A DNA stretch of 64,000 bases. Origin: Pusillimonas sp. MFBS29 (lineage in GTDB: Bacteria > Pseudomonadota > Gammaproteobacteria > Burkholderiales > Burkholderiaceae_B). A program made the translations under genes and the position numbers. The notes under the pieces were generated by a model. The model was given only the letters and a program-made list of their open reading frames with translations, searched no databases and was not told the DNA's origin. Shown in pieces: positions 1-8,679 of this stretch (within the stretch, counting starts at the first letter, position 1; every line of letters begins with the position of its first letter). The stretch is from the NCBI RefSeq assembly GCF_020687695.1, contig NZ_JAJEWL010000002.1, positions 186,001-250,000 of the forward strand, written 5' to 3'.

Positions 1-52
1 CGCTGCGACGAAAGTTGATTTCGTCACCATGGTACGAGGGGAGGACGACTGA
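1..52 (+). CDS. phnG: PhnG, C-terminal end only (C-P lyase core subunit)
   Basis: The first 52 bases hold the last 16 codons of a gene entering from the left, ending in TGA at 50-52. The visible residues include KVDFVTMVRGED, which fits the usual C-terminus of PhnG, a subunit of the PhnGHIJ carbon-phosphorus lyase core. The stop overlaps the phnH start as TGATG, so the two are translationally coupled. Only the tail is visible; the identification rests on this tail plus the intact phnH-I-J order that follows. Confidence 0.8.
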   Translation, partial: AATKVDFVTMVRGEDD

Positions 53-645
53 TGGACAACTTGTTGATGCCTGCCTTTGCAGAGCCGGTTCATGCTTCTC
101 AACAGGTATTCCGGCATGCCCTGAAAGCATTGTCTGAGCCTGGCCTGCTTCAGAACGTCGGTGACGTGCCCGGCCTTGATTGCCTGGCGCCCGCGACCTA
201 CGCCCTGTGCCTGAGTCTGCTGGACAGCGATACCACGCTGTGGCTGAGTCCTTCGCTGGATACAGCGCAGGTCAGGGCCAACCTGACATTTCATTGCGGC
301 TGTCCCATAGTCGAACAGCCGCAGCAGGCTGCGTTTGCCATCCTGGACGGTAGCCGCGATACGGATATTTCTGCCTTCAACACAGGCACCGACCGTGATC
401 CGCACTTGTCATGCACGGTGCTGTTGCAGCTGGACAGTCTTGATTCCGGTGCGGCCACTTTATGGCGCGGCCCGGGCATTTTGAACAAGCGCACTGTGCG
501 TTTGCCCTTGCCGCCGGCCTTCTGGGCGCAGCGGGTACAGCAGCCGTTTCCACAAGGCGTGGATATGTTCATGACGTCGGGTTCGAGTGTTATGGGCCTG
601 CCGCGCAGCACCAAAGTTTCTCCTGCCATCCAAGAGGTGATCTGA
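52..645 (+). CDS. phnH: PhnH, C-P lyase core subunit
   Basis: A 197-residue protein, the usual length for PhnH. PhnH belongs to the PhnGHIJ core complex in the cytoplasm that transfers methylphosphonate onto the ribose of ATP and supports C-P bond cleavage; PhnH itself is a PLP-transferase-like fold without catalytic residues. Family-typical features are the N-terminal HASQQVFRHALKALSEPG segment and a late GPGI stretch. The start overlaps the phnG stop, and the stop TGA abuts the phnI ATG at 646, so it sits in one tightly packed operon. Identity is supported jointly by sequence and gene order. Confidence 0.95.
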   Translation: MDNLLMPAFAEPVHASQQVFRHALKALSEPGLLQNVGDVPGLDCLAPATYALCLSLLDSDTTLWLSPSLDTAQVRANLTFHCGCPIVEQPQQAAFAILDGSRDTDISAFNTGTDRDPHLSCTVLLQLDSLDSGAATLWRGPGILNKRTVRLPLPPAFWAQRVQQPFPQGVDMFMTSGSSVMGLPRSTKVSPAIQEVI

Positions 646-1743
646 ATGTATGTTGCCGTAAAAGGTGGCGAACAAGCCATAGACAATGCACATGCCTTGC
701 TGGCAAAGAAAAGGCGTGGTGATCTGTCCGTACCCGAACTGAGCGTAGAGCAGATACGCCAGCAAATGCCCCTGGCGGTCGCGCGGGTCATGGGCGAAGG
801 CTCGTTGTACGACGAAGAGCTCGCCGCGCTGGCAATCAAGCAGTCGGCCGGTGATTTGCTGGAAGCCATATTCCTGCTGCGCGCCTATCGTACGACGCTG
901 CCGCGCTTCATGTACAGCGCTCCACTACGCACCGAAACCATGCATGTCGAGCGCCGTATATCGGCCACGTTCAAGGATCTGCCTGGCGGTCAACGCCTGG
1001 GGCCGACCTTTGACTATACCCACCGCTTGCTGGATTTTTCCTTGCTTGCCGAGGGCTCGGCGCCTGCCAGGCTGGAGGAGGCGGTAGCAGAGCAACCCAA
1101 ACCGTGCCCCCGCGTTGCCCAGATGCTGGCGCAAGAAGACTTGCTTACACCCGAGCAGGATACTGGTGCAGCCGTACCGGATATCACGCGTGAGGCCCAG
1201 GATTTTCCTTCCAGTCGCGCACAGCGGCTGCAGGCACTGGCTCGCGGCGATGAAGGATTTCTGCTTGCATTGGGCTATTCCACGCAGCGCGGCTACGGAC
1301 GCAACCATCCGTTTGCCGGCGAGATACGCATAGGCCAGATAGAAGTGTGGGTAGAGCCAGAGGAACTGGGTTTCGCGGTACCGCTGGGCGATATCGAAGT
1401 CACCGAGTGCGAAATGATCAATCAGTTCGTCGGCAGCAAGACTCAGCCGCCACAGTTTACACGTGGCTATGGGCTGGCTTTTGGATACGCCGAGCGCAAG
1501 GCCATGGGCATGGCGCTGGTGGATCGCGCCTTGCGTGCCGAAGAGTACCAGGAAGAAATCGAATCGCCTGCGCAACAAGAGGAATTTGTATTGATGCACT
1601 GTGACAACGTTGAGGCCGCGGGCTTTGTTTCGCACCTGAAGCTGCCGCATTACGTTGACTTTCAGTCAGAACTGGATTTGATACGCCGCCTGCGCAAGGA
1701 TCCTGCGCAGGATCAGGCCGCGCAAGAGGAGATGCAGGCATGA
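646..1743 (+). CDS. phnI: PhnI, alpha-D-ribose 1-methylphosphonate 5-triphosphate synthase subunit
   Basis: A 365-residue PhnI. In the known pathway PhnI, with PhnG, H and L, displaces adenine from ATP with the phosphonate to form ribose 1-phosphonate 5-triphosphate. Typical features visible are the N-terminal MYVAVKGGEQAIDNAH segment, a GYGRNHPF stretch near residue 220 and a C-terminal region with MHCDNVEAAGFVSHLKLPHY, which carries conserved His and Cys residues. The start follows the phnH stop with no gap and the end overlaps phnJ by four bases (ATGA). Length agrees with family members. Confidence 0.97.
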   Translation: MYVAVKGGEQAIDNAHALLAKKRRGDLSVPELSVEQIRQQMPLAVARVMGEGSLYDEELAALAIKQSAGDLLEAIFLLRAYRTTLPRFMYSAPLRTETMHVERRISATFKDLPGGQRLGPTFDYTHRLLDFSLLAEGSAPARLEEAVAEQPKPCPRVAQMLAQEDLLTPEQDTGAAVPDITREAQDFPSSRAQRLQALARGDEGFLLALGYSTQRGYGRNHPFAGEIRIGQIEVWVEPEELGFAVPLGDIEVTECEMINQFVGSKTQPPQFTRGYGLAFGYAERKAMGMALVDRALRAEEYQEEIESPAQQEEFVLMHCDNVEAAGFVSHLKLPHYVDFQSELDLIRRLRKDPAQDQAAQEEMQA

Positions 1744-2609
1744 ACACACAAACTGAAGCACCAGACACACAAGGCTATAACTATGCCTATCTGGACGAGC
1801 AGACCAAGCGCAGCCTGCGTCGCGGACTATTGAAAGCGGTGGCGATACCCGGCTACCAGGTGCCGTTCGGCGGCCGCGAAATGCCTTTGCCTTACGGCTG
1901 GGGTACGGGTGGCATGCAGGTTACCGCCGCCTTGCTGGGCCGCGATGACGTCCTGAAAGTCATAGACCAGGGCGCCGACGACACCACCAATGCGGTTTCG
2001 ATCAGGCGTTTCTTTACTCGCACAGCCGGCGTGCAAACCACTACACGCACCGAGCAGGCCACACTGATACAAACCCGTCACCGTATACCCGAAACCCCTT
2101 TGCGCCACGACCAGATCATGATCTACCAGGTGCCCATTCCCGAGCCCTTGCGCTTTATCGAGCCATCGGATTCTGAAACACGCGCCATGCATGCCCTGAA
2201 CGACTACGGCGTCATGCACGTGAAACTCTACGAAGACATCGCCACCTACGGGCATATTGCTACGACCTACGCCTATCCGGTCATGGTCGATGAGCGCTAT
2301 GTGATGGATCCGTCTCCCATTCCCAAGTTCGACAATCCCAAGCTGCACATGAGCCCGGCCCTGATGCTTTTTGGTGCCGGACGCGAGAAGCGGCTTTATG
2401 CCGTGCCTCCCTATACCGAGGTATACAGTCTGGACTTCGAGGACTACCCGTTTGAACTGCCTACCTGGGAACACAGCTGCGCATTCTGCGGCAGCGAGAC
2501 GTCATATCTTGATGAGCTGATTGTCGATGACGAAGGCACGCGCCAGTTTGTTTGTTCGGATACTGATTATTGCGGGCAACGTTCGGCCCGGCAGGAGGCC
2601 TCGGCATGA
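1740..2609 (+). CDS. phnJ: PhnJ, radical SAM carbon-phosphorus lyase
   Basis: The catalytic C-P lyase: with S-adenosylmethionine and a 4Fe-4S cluster it splits ribose 1-phosphonate 5-phosphate into ribosyl 1,2-cyclic phosphate 5-phosphate and the alkane. The 289-residue protein carries cysteines at 247, 250, 272 and 278, exactly the CX2CX21CX5C spacing of E. coli PhnJ (C241, C244, C266, C272). G38 in the AVAIPGYQVPFGGREMP segment matches the E. coli glycyl-radical residue G32 with the same offset of six. The enzyme is therefore predicted active. Its ATG overlaps the phnI stop by four bases, and its stop overlaps the phnK start the same way. Confidence 0.98.
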   Translation: MNTQTEAPDTQGYNYAYLDEQTKRSLRRGLLKAVAIPGYQVPFGGREMPLPYGWGTGGMQVTAALLGRDDVLKVIDQGADDTTNAVSIRRFFTRTAGVQTTTRTEQATLIQTRHRIPETPLRHDQIMIYQVPIPEPLRFIEPSDSETRAMHALNDYGVMHVKLYEDIATYGHIATTYAYPVMVDERYVMDPSPIPKFDNPKLHMSPALMLFGAGREKRLYAVPPYTEVYSLDFEDYPFELPTWEHSCAFCGSETSYLDELIVDDEGTRQFVCSDTDYCGQRSARQEASA

Positions 2610-3376
2610 AAGCGCTTTTATCTGTACAAGACCTGACACTGCTGTATGGCCCCGAAAAAGGCTGCCAGGATGTCTCGTTCCAGCTCTATCCCGGTGAAGT
2701 GCTGGGCATAGTGGGTGAGTCCGGCTCAGGCAAATCGACCCTGCTCAGCGTGCTCTCGGGGCGAACGACGCCCGATCGAGGGCAGGTTTCCTACCACGGT
2801 CGCGATGGTGACGAGGTTGATCTGTACCGCAGCAGCGAAGCCCATCGCCGCTCCTTGTTGCGTACAGAGTGGGGGTTTGTCGAACAGAATCCGCGCGATG
2901 GCCTGCGCATGAATGTGTCGGCAGGCGCCAATATCGGCGAGCGCCTGATGGCGCAAGGCGTGCGCCACTATGGGCAACTGCGTCAGGCCGGATTGCAGTG
3001 GCTTAAACAGGTCGAGATAGACCCTACCCGAATCGATGACCTGCCACGCACCTTCTCGGGCGGCATGCAGCAGCGATTGCAGATCGCACGCAACCTCGTT
3101 TCCAGCCCACGCCTGATCTTCATGGATGAACCCACGGGCGGCCTGGACGTTTCCGTGCAGGCACACCTGCTCGATCTGTTGCGTGGCCTGGTACGCGAGC
3201 TGCAGCTTGCCGTGGTGATCGTGACACACGATCTGGCGGTTGCACGGTTGTTGGCTGACAGGCTCATGGTTATGCGCCGCTCGCGCGTGGTGGAGTCCGG
3301 GCTGACCGATCAGATACTCGATGATCCGCAGCATCCCTACAGCCAGTTGCTGGTCTCTTCCGTATTGCAGCCTTGA
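2606..3376 (+). CDS. phnK: PhnK, ABC-type ATPase of the C-P lyase complex
   Basis: A 256-residue ABC ATPase with Walker A GESGSGKST (residues 37-45), signature FSGGMQQR and Walker B LIFMDEP. PhnK binds the PhnGHIJ core rather than a membrane permease. I chose the ATG at 2606 because it overlaps the phnJ stop as ATGA, follows a GGAGG-type ribosome site (2593-2599) and begins MKALLSVQDL directly before the ABC fold; an upstream in-frame start at 2570 would lie inside phnJ. Its closeness to oligopeptide-transporter ATPases is normal for PhnK, and gene order settles the assignment. Confidence 0.95.
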   Translation: MKALLSVQDLTLLYGPEKGCQDVSFQLYPGEVLGIVGESGSGKSTLLSVLSGRTTPDRGQVSYHGRDGDEVDLYRSSEAHRRSLLRTEWGFVEQNPRDGLRMNVSAGANIGERLMAQGVRHYGQLRQAGLQWLKQVEIDPTRIDDLPRTFSGGMQQRLQIARNLVSSPRLIFMDEPTGGLDVSVQAHLLDLLRGLVRELQLAVVIVTHDLAVARLLADRLMVMRRSRVVESGLTDQILDDPQHPYSQLLVSSVLQP

Positions 3377-3386
3377 GGTGAAGAAC

Positions 3387-4091
3387 ATGAATCCCGTCAT
3401 AGAAGTCCAGGGGCTGGCCAAGGCCTTCACCCTGCATCAGCAACACGGTGTAGTGCTTGATGTGCTGCAGGCATTGAATTTTTCGGTCCTGCCAGGCGAA
3501 TGCCTGATCCTGCACGGCCGTTCCGGCGCCGGAAAATCCACGCTATTGCGTACGCTTTATGGCAATTACCTGCCGGCCGCAGGCAGCATACGTGTGCTGC
3601 ACGAAGGCCGGATGATGGAAATGGTTGGCGCCGAACCGCGCCAGATCCTGGCCATTCGACGCGCGACCATGGGTTATGTCAGCCAGTTCCTGCGCGTCAT
3701 ACCCCGCGTCCGATGCCTGGATGTGGTGATGGAACCCGCCTTGTCGCGTGGCATGGAGTCCGGCCAGGCACAACGGCGCGCGCAAGATCTGTTGCGGCGT
3801 CTGGGAATCTCGGAAAGCCTCTGGTCGCTGGCACCCGGCACGTTTTCGGGTGGTGAGCAGCAGCGCGTGAATATCGCACGCAGCTTCATGGTGCACTGGC
3901 CCATACTTTTGCTGGACGAACCCACTGCCTCGCTGGATGAGGCCAACCGCAAGGTGGTGATAGAGCTGATTACCCAGGCCAGAGCCGAAGGCTCGGCCCT
4001 GATTGCCATTTCTCATGACGCCGCCACGCGCGATGCCATTGCCGACCGTTATCTGGACATGAGCCCCAAGGAGCTGGAACATGCATGTTGA
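3387..4091 (+). CDS. phnL: PhnL, ABC-type ATPase of the C-P lyase pathway
   Basis: A 234-residue ABC ATPase resembling LolD/MacB-type domains, with Walker A GRSGAGKST (44-52), signature FSGGEQQR and Walker B ILLLDEP. PhnL is required with PhnG, H and I to form the ribose-phosphonate triphosphate. The ATG at 3387 follows a TGAGGTGAAGAAC ribosome-binding stretch; the open frame continues upstream into phnK, but no earlier start is plausible. Its 3-prime end overlaps phnM by 11 bases. Specific assignment relies on position between phnK and phnM. Confidence 0.95.
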   Translation: MNPVIEVQGLAKAFTLHQQHGVVLDVLQALNFSVLPGECLILHGRSGAGKSTLLRTLYGNYLPAAGSIRVLHEGRMMEMVGAEPRQILAIRRATMGYVSQFLRVIPRVRCLDVVMEPALSRGMESGQAQRRAQDLLRRLGISESLWSLAPGTFSGGEQQRVNIARSFMVHWPILLLDEPTASLDEANRKVVIELITQARAEGSALIAISHDAATRDAIADRYLDMSPKELEHAC

Positions 4092-5226
4092 ACAAATACT
4101 GACCAACGCCCGCGTTGTGACCGACAGCGAAGTCTTTCACGGCACGGTGGCCCTGCGCGATGGTTTGATCCACGACGTAAGCCAGGGCGGCAGTTCGCTT
4201 TCACAGGCCCAGGATATGAACGGAGATTACCTGTTGCCGGGCCTGATCGAGCTGCATACCGACAATCTGGAAAAATACATGAACCCGCGTCCCGGTGTGG
4301 ACTGGCCGTCGGAATCGGCGGTGCTGGCTCATGATGCGCAGATCGTGGCGGCAGGCATCACTACGGTGTTCGATGCGCTATCGATAGGTGATGTAAATCC
4401 CAAAGGTGACCGCTTGCGTCAGCTGCCCATCATGCAGCAGGCCATCGTCCAGGCCGAGCAGCAGGGCCATACGCGGGCCGAGCATCGTCTGCATTTGCGC
4501 TGCGAGCTCAGCCACGAAAAAACCCTGGGCATCTTCAACGAGCTGGTCGAGAACCCCCTGGTTCAGCTGGTGTCGGTCATGGACCATTCGCCCGGGCAGC
4601 GGCAGTTCGTCAAGCTGGAAAAATACCGCGAATACTATCAAGGCAAATACCATTTGAGCAATGCCGAAATGGAAGACTTCATCGAGCGACAGATAGAGAA
4701 CTCACGCCGCTACAGTGATGAGTACCGTCGCTCGATCGCCACGCAATGTCGCCAGCGTTCGCTGTCGCTGGCCAGTCACGACGATGCAACGATGGAACAC
4801 GCCCAGGAATCAGCCAGCTACGGCATGAGCATTGCCGAATTTCCGACCACCAAGGAAGCCGCCTCGGTCAGCCACCGGCTGGGCCTGAGCGTGCTGATGG
4901 GCGCGCCCAATGTCGTGCGTGGCGGATCACATTCGGGCAACATCGCCGCCACAGAACTGGCGAGCGAAGGTGTGCTGGACATACTTTCCAGCGATTACTA
5001 TCCGGCCAGCCTGCTGCAGGCGGCGCGCATACTTTCAGAAGAAACTGACGGCTACGATTTGCCGCGAGCCGTGCGGGCCGTCAGCCTGGCGCCCGCCCGC
5101 GCAGCGGGACTGCACGATCGCGGAGAAATCCGCCAGGGCCTGCGTGCTGACCTGGTTCGCGTGCGCTCGCATCAAAAGCAATTTGTGGTGCAGCAGGTGT
5201 GGCGCAGCGGGCAGAGGGTGTTCTGA
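4081..5226 (+). CDS. phnM: PhnM, ribose 1-methylphosphonate 5-triphosphate diphosphatase
   Basis: A 381-residue amidohydrolase-superfamily enzyme that removes pyrophosphate from alpha-D-ribose 1-methylphosphonate 5-triphosphate, giving the PhnJ substrate. The metal-binding HxD motif is at H59-D61 in LIELHTDNLEKYMNPRPGVDWP, and later conserved segments include VMDHSPGQRQF, SHDDAT and the SSDYYPASLL region. Length matches the family. The start lies within the last codons of phnL and the stop overlaps phnN as TGATG, consistent with one co-translated operon. Confidence 0.97.
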   Translation: MHVEQILTNARVVTDSEVFHGTVALRDGLIHDVSQGGSSLSQAQDMNGDYLLPGLIELHTDNLEKYMNPRPGVDWPSESAVLAHDAQIVAAGITTVFDALSIGDVNPKGDRLRQLPIMQQAIVQAEQQGHTRAEHRLHLRCELSHEKTLGIFNELVENPLVQLVSVMDHSPGQRQFVKLEKYREYYQGKYHLSNAEMEDFIERQIENSRRYSDEYRRSIATQCRQRSLSLASHDDATMEHAQESASYGMSIAEFPTTKEAASVSHRLGLSVLMGAPNVVRGGSHSGNIAATELASEGVLDILSSDYYPASLLQAARILSEETDGYDLPRAVRAVSLAPARAAGLHDRGEIRQGLRADLVRVRSHQKQFVVQQVWRSGQRVF

Positions 5227-5810
5227 TGGCCGGGCGTCTTGTCTACCTCATGGGCCCTTCTGGCGCAGGCAAAGACGCGGTGTTGCAGGGCCTGATGGCC
5301 TTGATGGGCGACAAAAACTGCTACCTGGCGCCACGGCTGGTAACCAGGCCGGCTTTTGAACGCGAAGCATACTCGGTTTCGGTGTCACCGGCCGAGTTCC
5401 AGCAACTGGAAGAGCAGGGCGGGCTGGCCCTGGCCTGGCGAGCCCATGGCCTGGCCTACGGCGTGCCCAGCGTGATAGATGAGCGGTTACACGAGGGCTG
5501 CGACGTGCTGGTTAACGGCTCGCGCGGCTATCTGCCCGAGGCATGCCGGCGCTACCGCAATCTGTTGCCCGTGTTGCTTACCGTTGATAGCAGCTTGCTG
5601 CGCCAGCGCCTGAGCAGCCGCGGCCGGGAAGGCGCTGTGCAAATTACTGAGCGACTGGAACGAAACTCGCGGTTTGCGGCATTGCCGCAGCACGCCGGCA
5701 CAAACCCTGTGGTAACGATAGATAACTCTGGCCCCATCGGCGATGCCATTGGCATGCTTTACACTTATCTGAAAGAAACCCGATTCAGGCAGGAAGATAC
5801 ATGCGGCTAA
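5226..5810 (+). CDS. phnN: PhnN, ribose 1,5-bisphosphate phosphokinase
   Basis: A 194-residue kinase that phosphorylates ribose 1,5-bisphosphate to PRPP, the final step of phosphonate carbon recovery. The P-loop GPSGAGKD is at residues 10-17 and the fold is guanylate-kinase-like; VTRPAFEREAYSVS resembles the substrate-lid segment. The ATG at 5226 overlaps the phnM stop (TGATG); a longer in-frame start at 5199 would lie inside phnM and add residues before the first beta-strand, so I reject it. The 3-prime end overlaps phnP by ten bases. Confidence 0.95.
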   Translation: MAGRLVYLMGPSGAGKDAVLQGLMALMGDKNCYLAPRLVTRPAFEREAYSVSVSPAEFQQLEEQGGLALAWRAHGLAYGVPSVIDERLHEGCDVLVNGSRGYLPEACRRYRNLLPVLLTVDSSLLRQRLSSRGREGAVQITERLERNSRFAALPQHAGTNPVVTIDNSGPIGDAIGMLYTYLKETRFRQEDTCG

Positions 5811-6568
5811 CCTTACTGGGCACCGGCAACGCCGGACAAGTACCCGTTTACAACTGCTCTTGCGCCGCCTGTGCACGGGCGCGCATGCAGCCTGAATACA
5901 GGCGCGGCCCATGCTCGGCACTGCTTGAATGTGGCGACCAGCGCTGGCTGGTCGATGCCGGGCATACTGACCTGGCCGAACGCTTCCCGCCCGGCAGCCT
6001 GAACGGCGTTATTCAAACACACTACCATGCTGACCATGCCCAGGGCCTGCTGCACCTGCGCTGGGGCGTGAACATGCGCCTGCCCGTGCTGGGGCCGCCC
6101 GACCCCGATGGCCTGGCCGACCTGTACAAGCATCACGGCATACTGGATTTTTCCCGCAAAATGCAGGCTTTTGAGCCTATGGATCTGGGTGGCTGTGTAG
6201 CCACCCCCGTACCGCTGGCGCATTCCAAACTAACCTACGGCTATGTGTTTGAAGCGGAAGGGCAGCGCTACGCCTACCTGACCGACACCGTGGGCCTGCC
6301 ACCCGACACCCAGGCTTACCTGGCCCGCCAGCCTTTGGACCTGCTGGTGCTGGATTGCTCGTTTGCACCGGCCACCACGGCGCCACGCAACCACAACGAC
6401 CTGAGCCGTGCACTGGAAACCATAGCCGGGCTGAACGTAAAGCAGGCCGTGCTGACGCATATCAGCCATGCGCTGGATGTGTGGCTTATGGACCCGGCCA
6501 ATACGCTGCCGGAAGGTGTGATGGTAGGCCATGATGGCGTGGTGTTTGGGGATACGGCGCCAGCATAG
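5801..6568 (+). CDS. phnP: PhnP, phosphoribosyl 1,2-cyclic phosphate phosphodiesterase
   Basis: A 255-residue metallo-beta-lactamase-fold enzyme that opens 5-phosphoribosyl 1,2-cyclic phosphate to ribose 1,5-bisphosphate, feeding PhnN. The metal motif THYHADHAQG (H74, H76, D78, H79) is intact, and an N-terminal Cys cluster (C19, C21, C24) fits the structural zinc site described for PhnP. YLTDT and the NHNDLSRA / LTHISH segments supply further expected ligands. It is the last gene of the phn operon; the next gene is convergent, starting its stop codon 27 bases away. No clear intrinsic terminator is visible between them. Confidence 0.95.
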   Translation: MRLTLLGTGNAGQVPVYNCSCAACARARMQPEYRRGPCSALLECGDQRWLVDAGHTDLAERFPPGSLNGVIQTHYHADHAQGLLHLRWGVNMRLPVLGPPDPDGLADLYKHHGILDFSRKMQAFEPMDLGGCVATPVPLAHSKLTYGYVFEAEGQRYAYLTDTVGLPPDTQAYLARQPLDLLVLDCSFAPATTAPRNHNDLSRALETIAGLNVKQAVLTHISHALDVWLMDPANTLPEGVMVGHDGVVFGDTAPA

Positions 6569-6595
6569 GCCTCCGTGCTCAGTAGCACTTGGCAT

Positions 6596-7663
6596 TTAGC
6601 GCTGACTTTCAACAGGCGGGCCACCAATGGCACTCGGAGTACGCGAAAATCGAGGTGCCGGAGCAGGATGCAGCAAACCCTCGACTCGGGTCAGGCTGTG
6701 CCGGGCGTTTAAATGAGGATGGGATTGTAATTCGCTTAGCTGAAGGACCGGTGAGACGCAGGCCTCGGTGCCCGTAAACACTTTTTCCCAGTGCGCCCGA
6801 GTCTGTTGTGCGAAGATGGCGGCAAAGCGCGTGCGAAGTGCAGGCCAGCTCTTACGGTCGTGTTGGTGGGGCAGCGTAGCGGGATCCAGCTGCAAGCCAG
6901 CCAGTAACGCTGCATAGAATCGTGGTTCAATTGCACCCACAGCCACCGCCTGGCCATCTGAGGTTGTATAGCTGGTGTAGAAATGAGCGCCACCATCCAG
7001 AATATTACTTTCCCGTTGATCTTGCCATTCGCCAGCTTGCCAACGCCCCAGTATAGGGGCCATCATCAGTAGTGTGCCATCTACCATGGCGGCATCTACC
7101 ACTTGGCCCTTACCGCTGTTTTTAGATTCATAGAGTGCCGCTAGTACGCCCGCCAGCAGCAGCATCGCGCCGCCACCGTAGTCGCCGACAAAATTGATCG
7201 GTGGTGACGGCGCGGTGTCGGCGGCGCCAATGGTATGCAACGCACCAGCGGTAGCGATGTAATTGATGTCGTGGCCCACAGCGTCAGCCAGCGGGCCGCT
7301 TTGGCCCCAGCCAGTCATACGCCCGTATACTAGCTGAGGATTCCGCGCCAGGCAGACGTCGGGACCGAGCTTGAGTCGCTCCATTACCCCAGGACGAAGG
7401 CCTTCCAGAAGTATCTGTGAGTGCTGGATCTCACTTAATACGGAAGCTCGATCAGATTCGGTTTTTAGATCTGCAACCAATACCCGTTTGCCTCGACTTG
7501 TAAGTTCAAAGCGTGCATCGCGCTGCACGCCGGTGTCTGACGGTGTTGGTCGATCGATACGCAGCACATCGGCGCCCATGTCAGCCAGCATCATACCTGC
7601 CCAGGGAACGGGGCCAATTGCCTCCATTTCGATGACGCGTATACCCGTCAGTGGACCACTCAT
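6596..7663 (-). CDS. Alpha-methylacyl-CoA racemase (CaiB/BaiF family III)
   Basis: A 355-residue family III CoA-transferase fold protein. It carries the racemase catalytic set known from the mycobacterial enzyme: H131 in GHDINYI, D161 in NFVGDYGGG and E246 in AIEPRFY. It should therefore interconvert (R)- and (S)-2-methylacyl-CoA thioesters in the cytoplasm rather than transfer CoA. The ATG at 7663 overlaps the stop of the upstream reductase (ATGA) and begins MSGPLTGIRVIEM, the normal family start; an open extension to 7825 lies within the reductase gene. Last gene of the three-gene minus-strand operon, convergent with phnP. Physiological substrate unknown. Confidence 0.88.
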   Translation of the reverse strand: MSGPLTGIRVIEMEAIGPVPWAGMMLADMGADVLRIDRPTPSDTGVQRDARFELTSRGKRVLVADLKTESDRASVLSEIQHSQILLEGLRPGVMERLKLGPDVCLARNPQLVYGRMTGWGQSGPLADAVGHDINYIATAGALHTIGAADTAPSPPINFVGDYGGGAMLLLAGVLAALYESKNSGKGQVVDAAMVDGTLLMMAPILGRWQAGEWQDQRESNILDGGAHFYTSYTTSDGQAVAVGAIEPRFYAALLAGLQLDPATLPHQHDRKSWPALRTRFAAIFAQQTRAHWEKVFTGTEACVSPVLQLSELQSHPHLNARHSLTRVEGLLHPAPAPRFSRTPSAIGGPPVESQR

Positions 7664-8679
7664 GATCGACGTCCCTGAAAACTTACCAAGGTGCGTCCTG
7701 ATGTGTTGCCACGCAGCTGTTGTCCGGCATAGTCCATTAGTTGATTTAGAGAAATATGATGTACATGTGGCGTCAATTTCTCCATATCCGGCTTCCAGGT
7801 GCTGCCCAAGCGTTCCCACAGACATTGCCGTTGTGGCCAGGGCGCGTTGGCGTTGACGCCGAACATCTGCAGTCGACGCATAAAAAATGGCAGCCCGCTA
7901 CCTTCGAACGTATTTCCCGCGGCGTTGCCAATGACAGCGATGGCGCCGCTATCTTGCATTGAACGCATCAGCCATGACAACATGGGACCACCTACGTTAT
8001 CGATCGCGGCAGCAAAACGAGCTTTTTCCAGTGCTCGCTGCGGCTGATCCAAGACCGCAGCGTCGATGACTTCAGTCGCTCCCAGGGATTGCAGTACGGG
8101 TGCGTGGGCCAGGTTCCTGGTGATGGCCGCAACTTCGTAGCCGGCTTTGGCCAAGATGGCGATAGCCATGGTGCCCACTGCGCCGCTGGCCCCCGATACC
8201 GCCACAGGCCCGCTTTCACGAGTCAGACCAAGCTCTTCGAAGCGCTCCAGCGCCATAGCAGCCGTGAAGGCAGGAACGCCCAGAACGGCACACTCCAATG
8301 GTGTCAGACCGGGAGGAACTTGTTGCAGGTGGGCCGCGGGCACGCGCAGTATTTCGGCAAAGCCGCCATCAAAGCGGATACCAGTCTCATGACCGTGAAC
8401 CAGTACAGTCTCGCCGGGATGGAATGAGGGTGAGGACGATTCAATTACTGTCCCCACGGCCTCAATACCTGCGACACGAGGAAAGTCGCTGATGATCTTT
8501 GCTTTCCCAAGTATGGACAGGCAGTCTTTGTAGTTCACGCCAGCGTGCAGGTTACGCACAAGCACCTCGCCTGGCGAGAGATCGTCCGGCCGCATGCGCT
8601 CCAGCGCGGATTGCACCTGGCCGTCTATCAGGTGACTACGCAACACTTCAAAGGATGCGGAGAGGGTAAGAGTATTCAT
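7660..8679 (-). CDS. AcuI/YhdH-type NADPH-dependent acryloyl-CoA reductase family protein
   Basis: A 339-residue medium-chain dehydrogenase/reductase without the catalytic zinc ligands. It has the N-terminal GroES-like part with NYKDCLSILGKAKI and PRVAGIEAVGTV, then the Rossmann motif SGASGAVGTMAIAIL near residue 160. These are hallmarks of the YhdH/AcuI group, which reduces acryloyl-CoA (2-enoyl-CoA) to propanoyl-CoA. The stop overlaps the racemase start by four bases and its start overlaps the transferase stop by one, so the three minus-strand genes are co-translated. The substrate here is probably a branched or short enoyl-CoA; that is inference from neighbours. Confidence 0.85.
   Translation of the reverse strand: MNTLTLSASFEVLRSHLIDGQVQSALERMRPDDLSPGEVLVRNLHAGVNYKDCLSILGKAKIISDFPRVAGIEAVGTVIESSSPSFHPGETVLVHGHETGIRFDGGFAEILRVPAAHLQQVPPGLTPLECAVLGVPAFTAAMALERFEELGLTRESGPVAVSGASGAVGTMAIAILAKAGYEVAAITRNLAHAPVLQSLGATEVIDAAVLDQPQRALEKARFAAAIDNVGGPMLSWLMRSMQDSGAIAVIGNAAGNTFEGSGLPFFMRRLQMFGVNANAPWPQRQCLWERLGSTWKPDMEKLTPHVHHISLNQLMDYAGQQLRGNTSGRTLVSFQGRRS

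Noticed and set aside
925-1650. Long open frame antisense to phnI
   Set aside because: It covers a well-conserved gene on the other strand, has no family resemblance and no ribosome site; high-GC codon bias produces such shadows.
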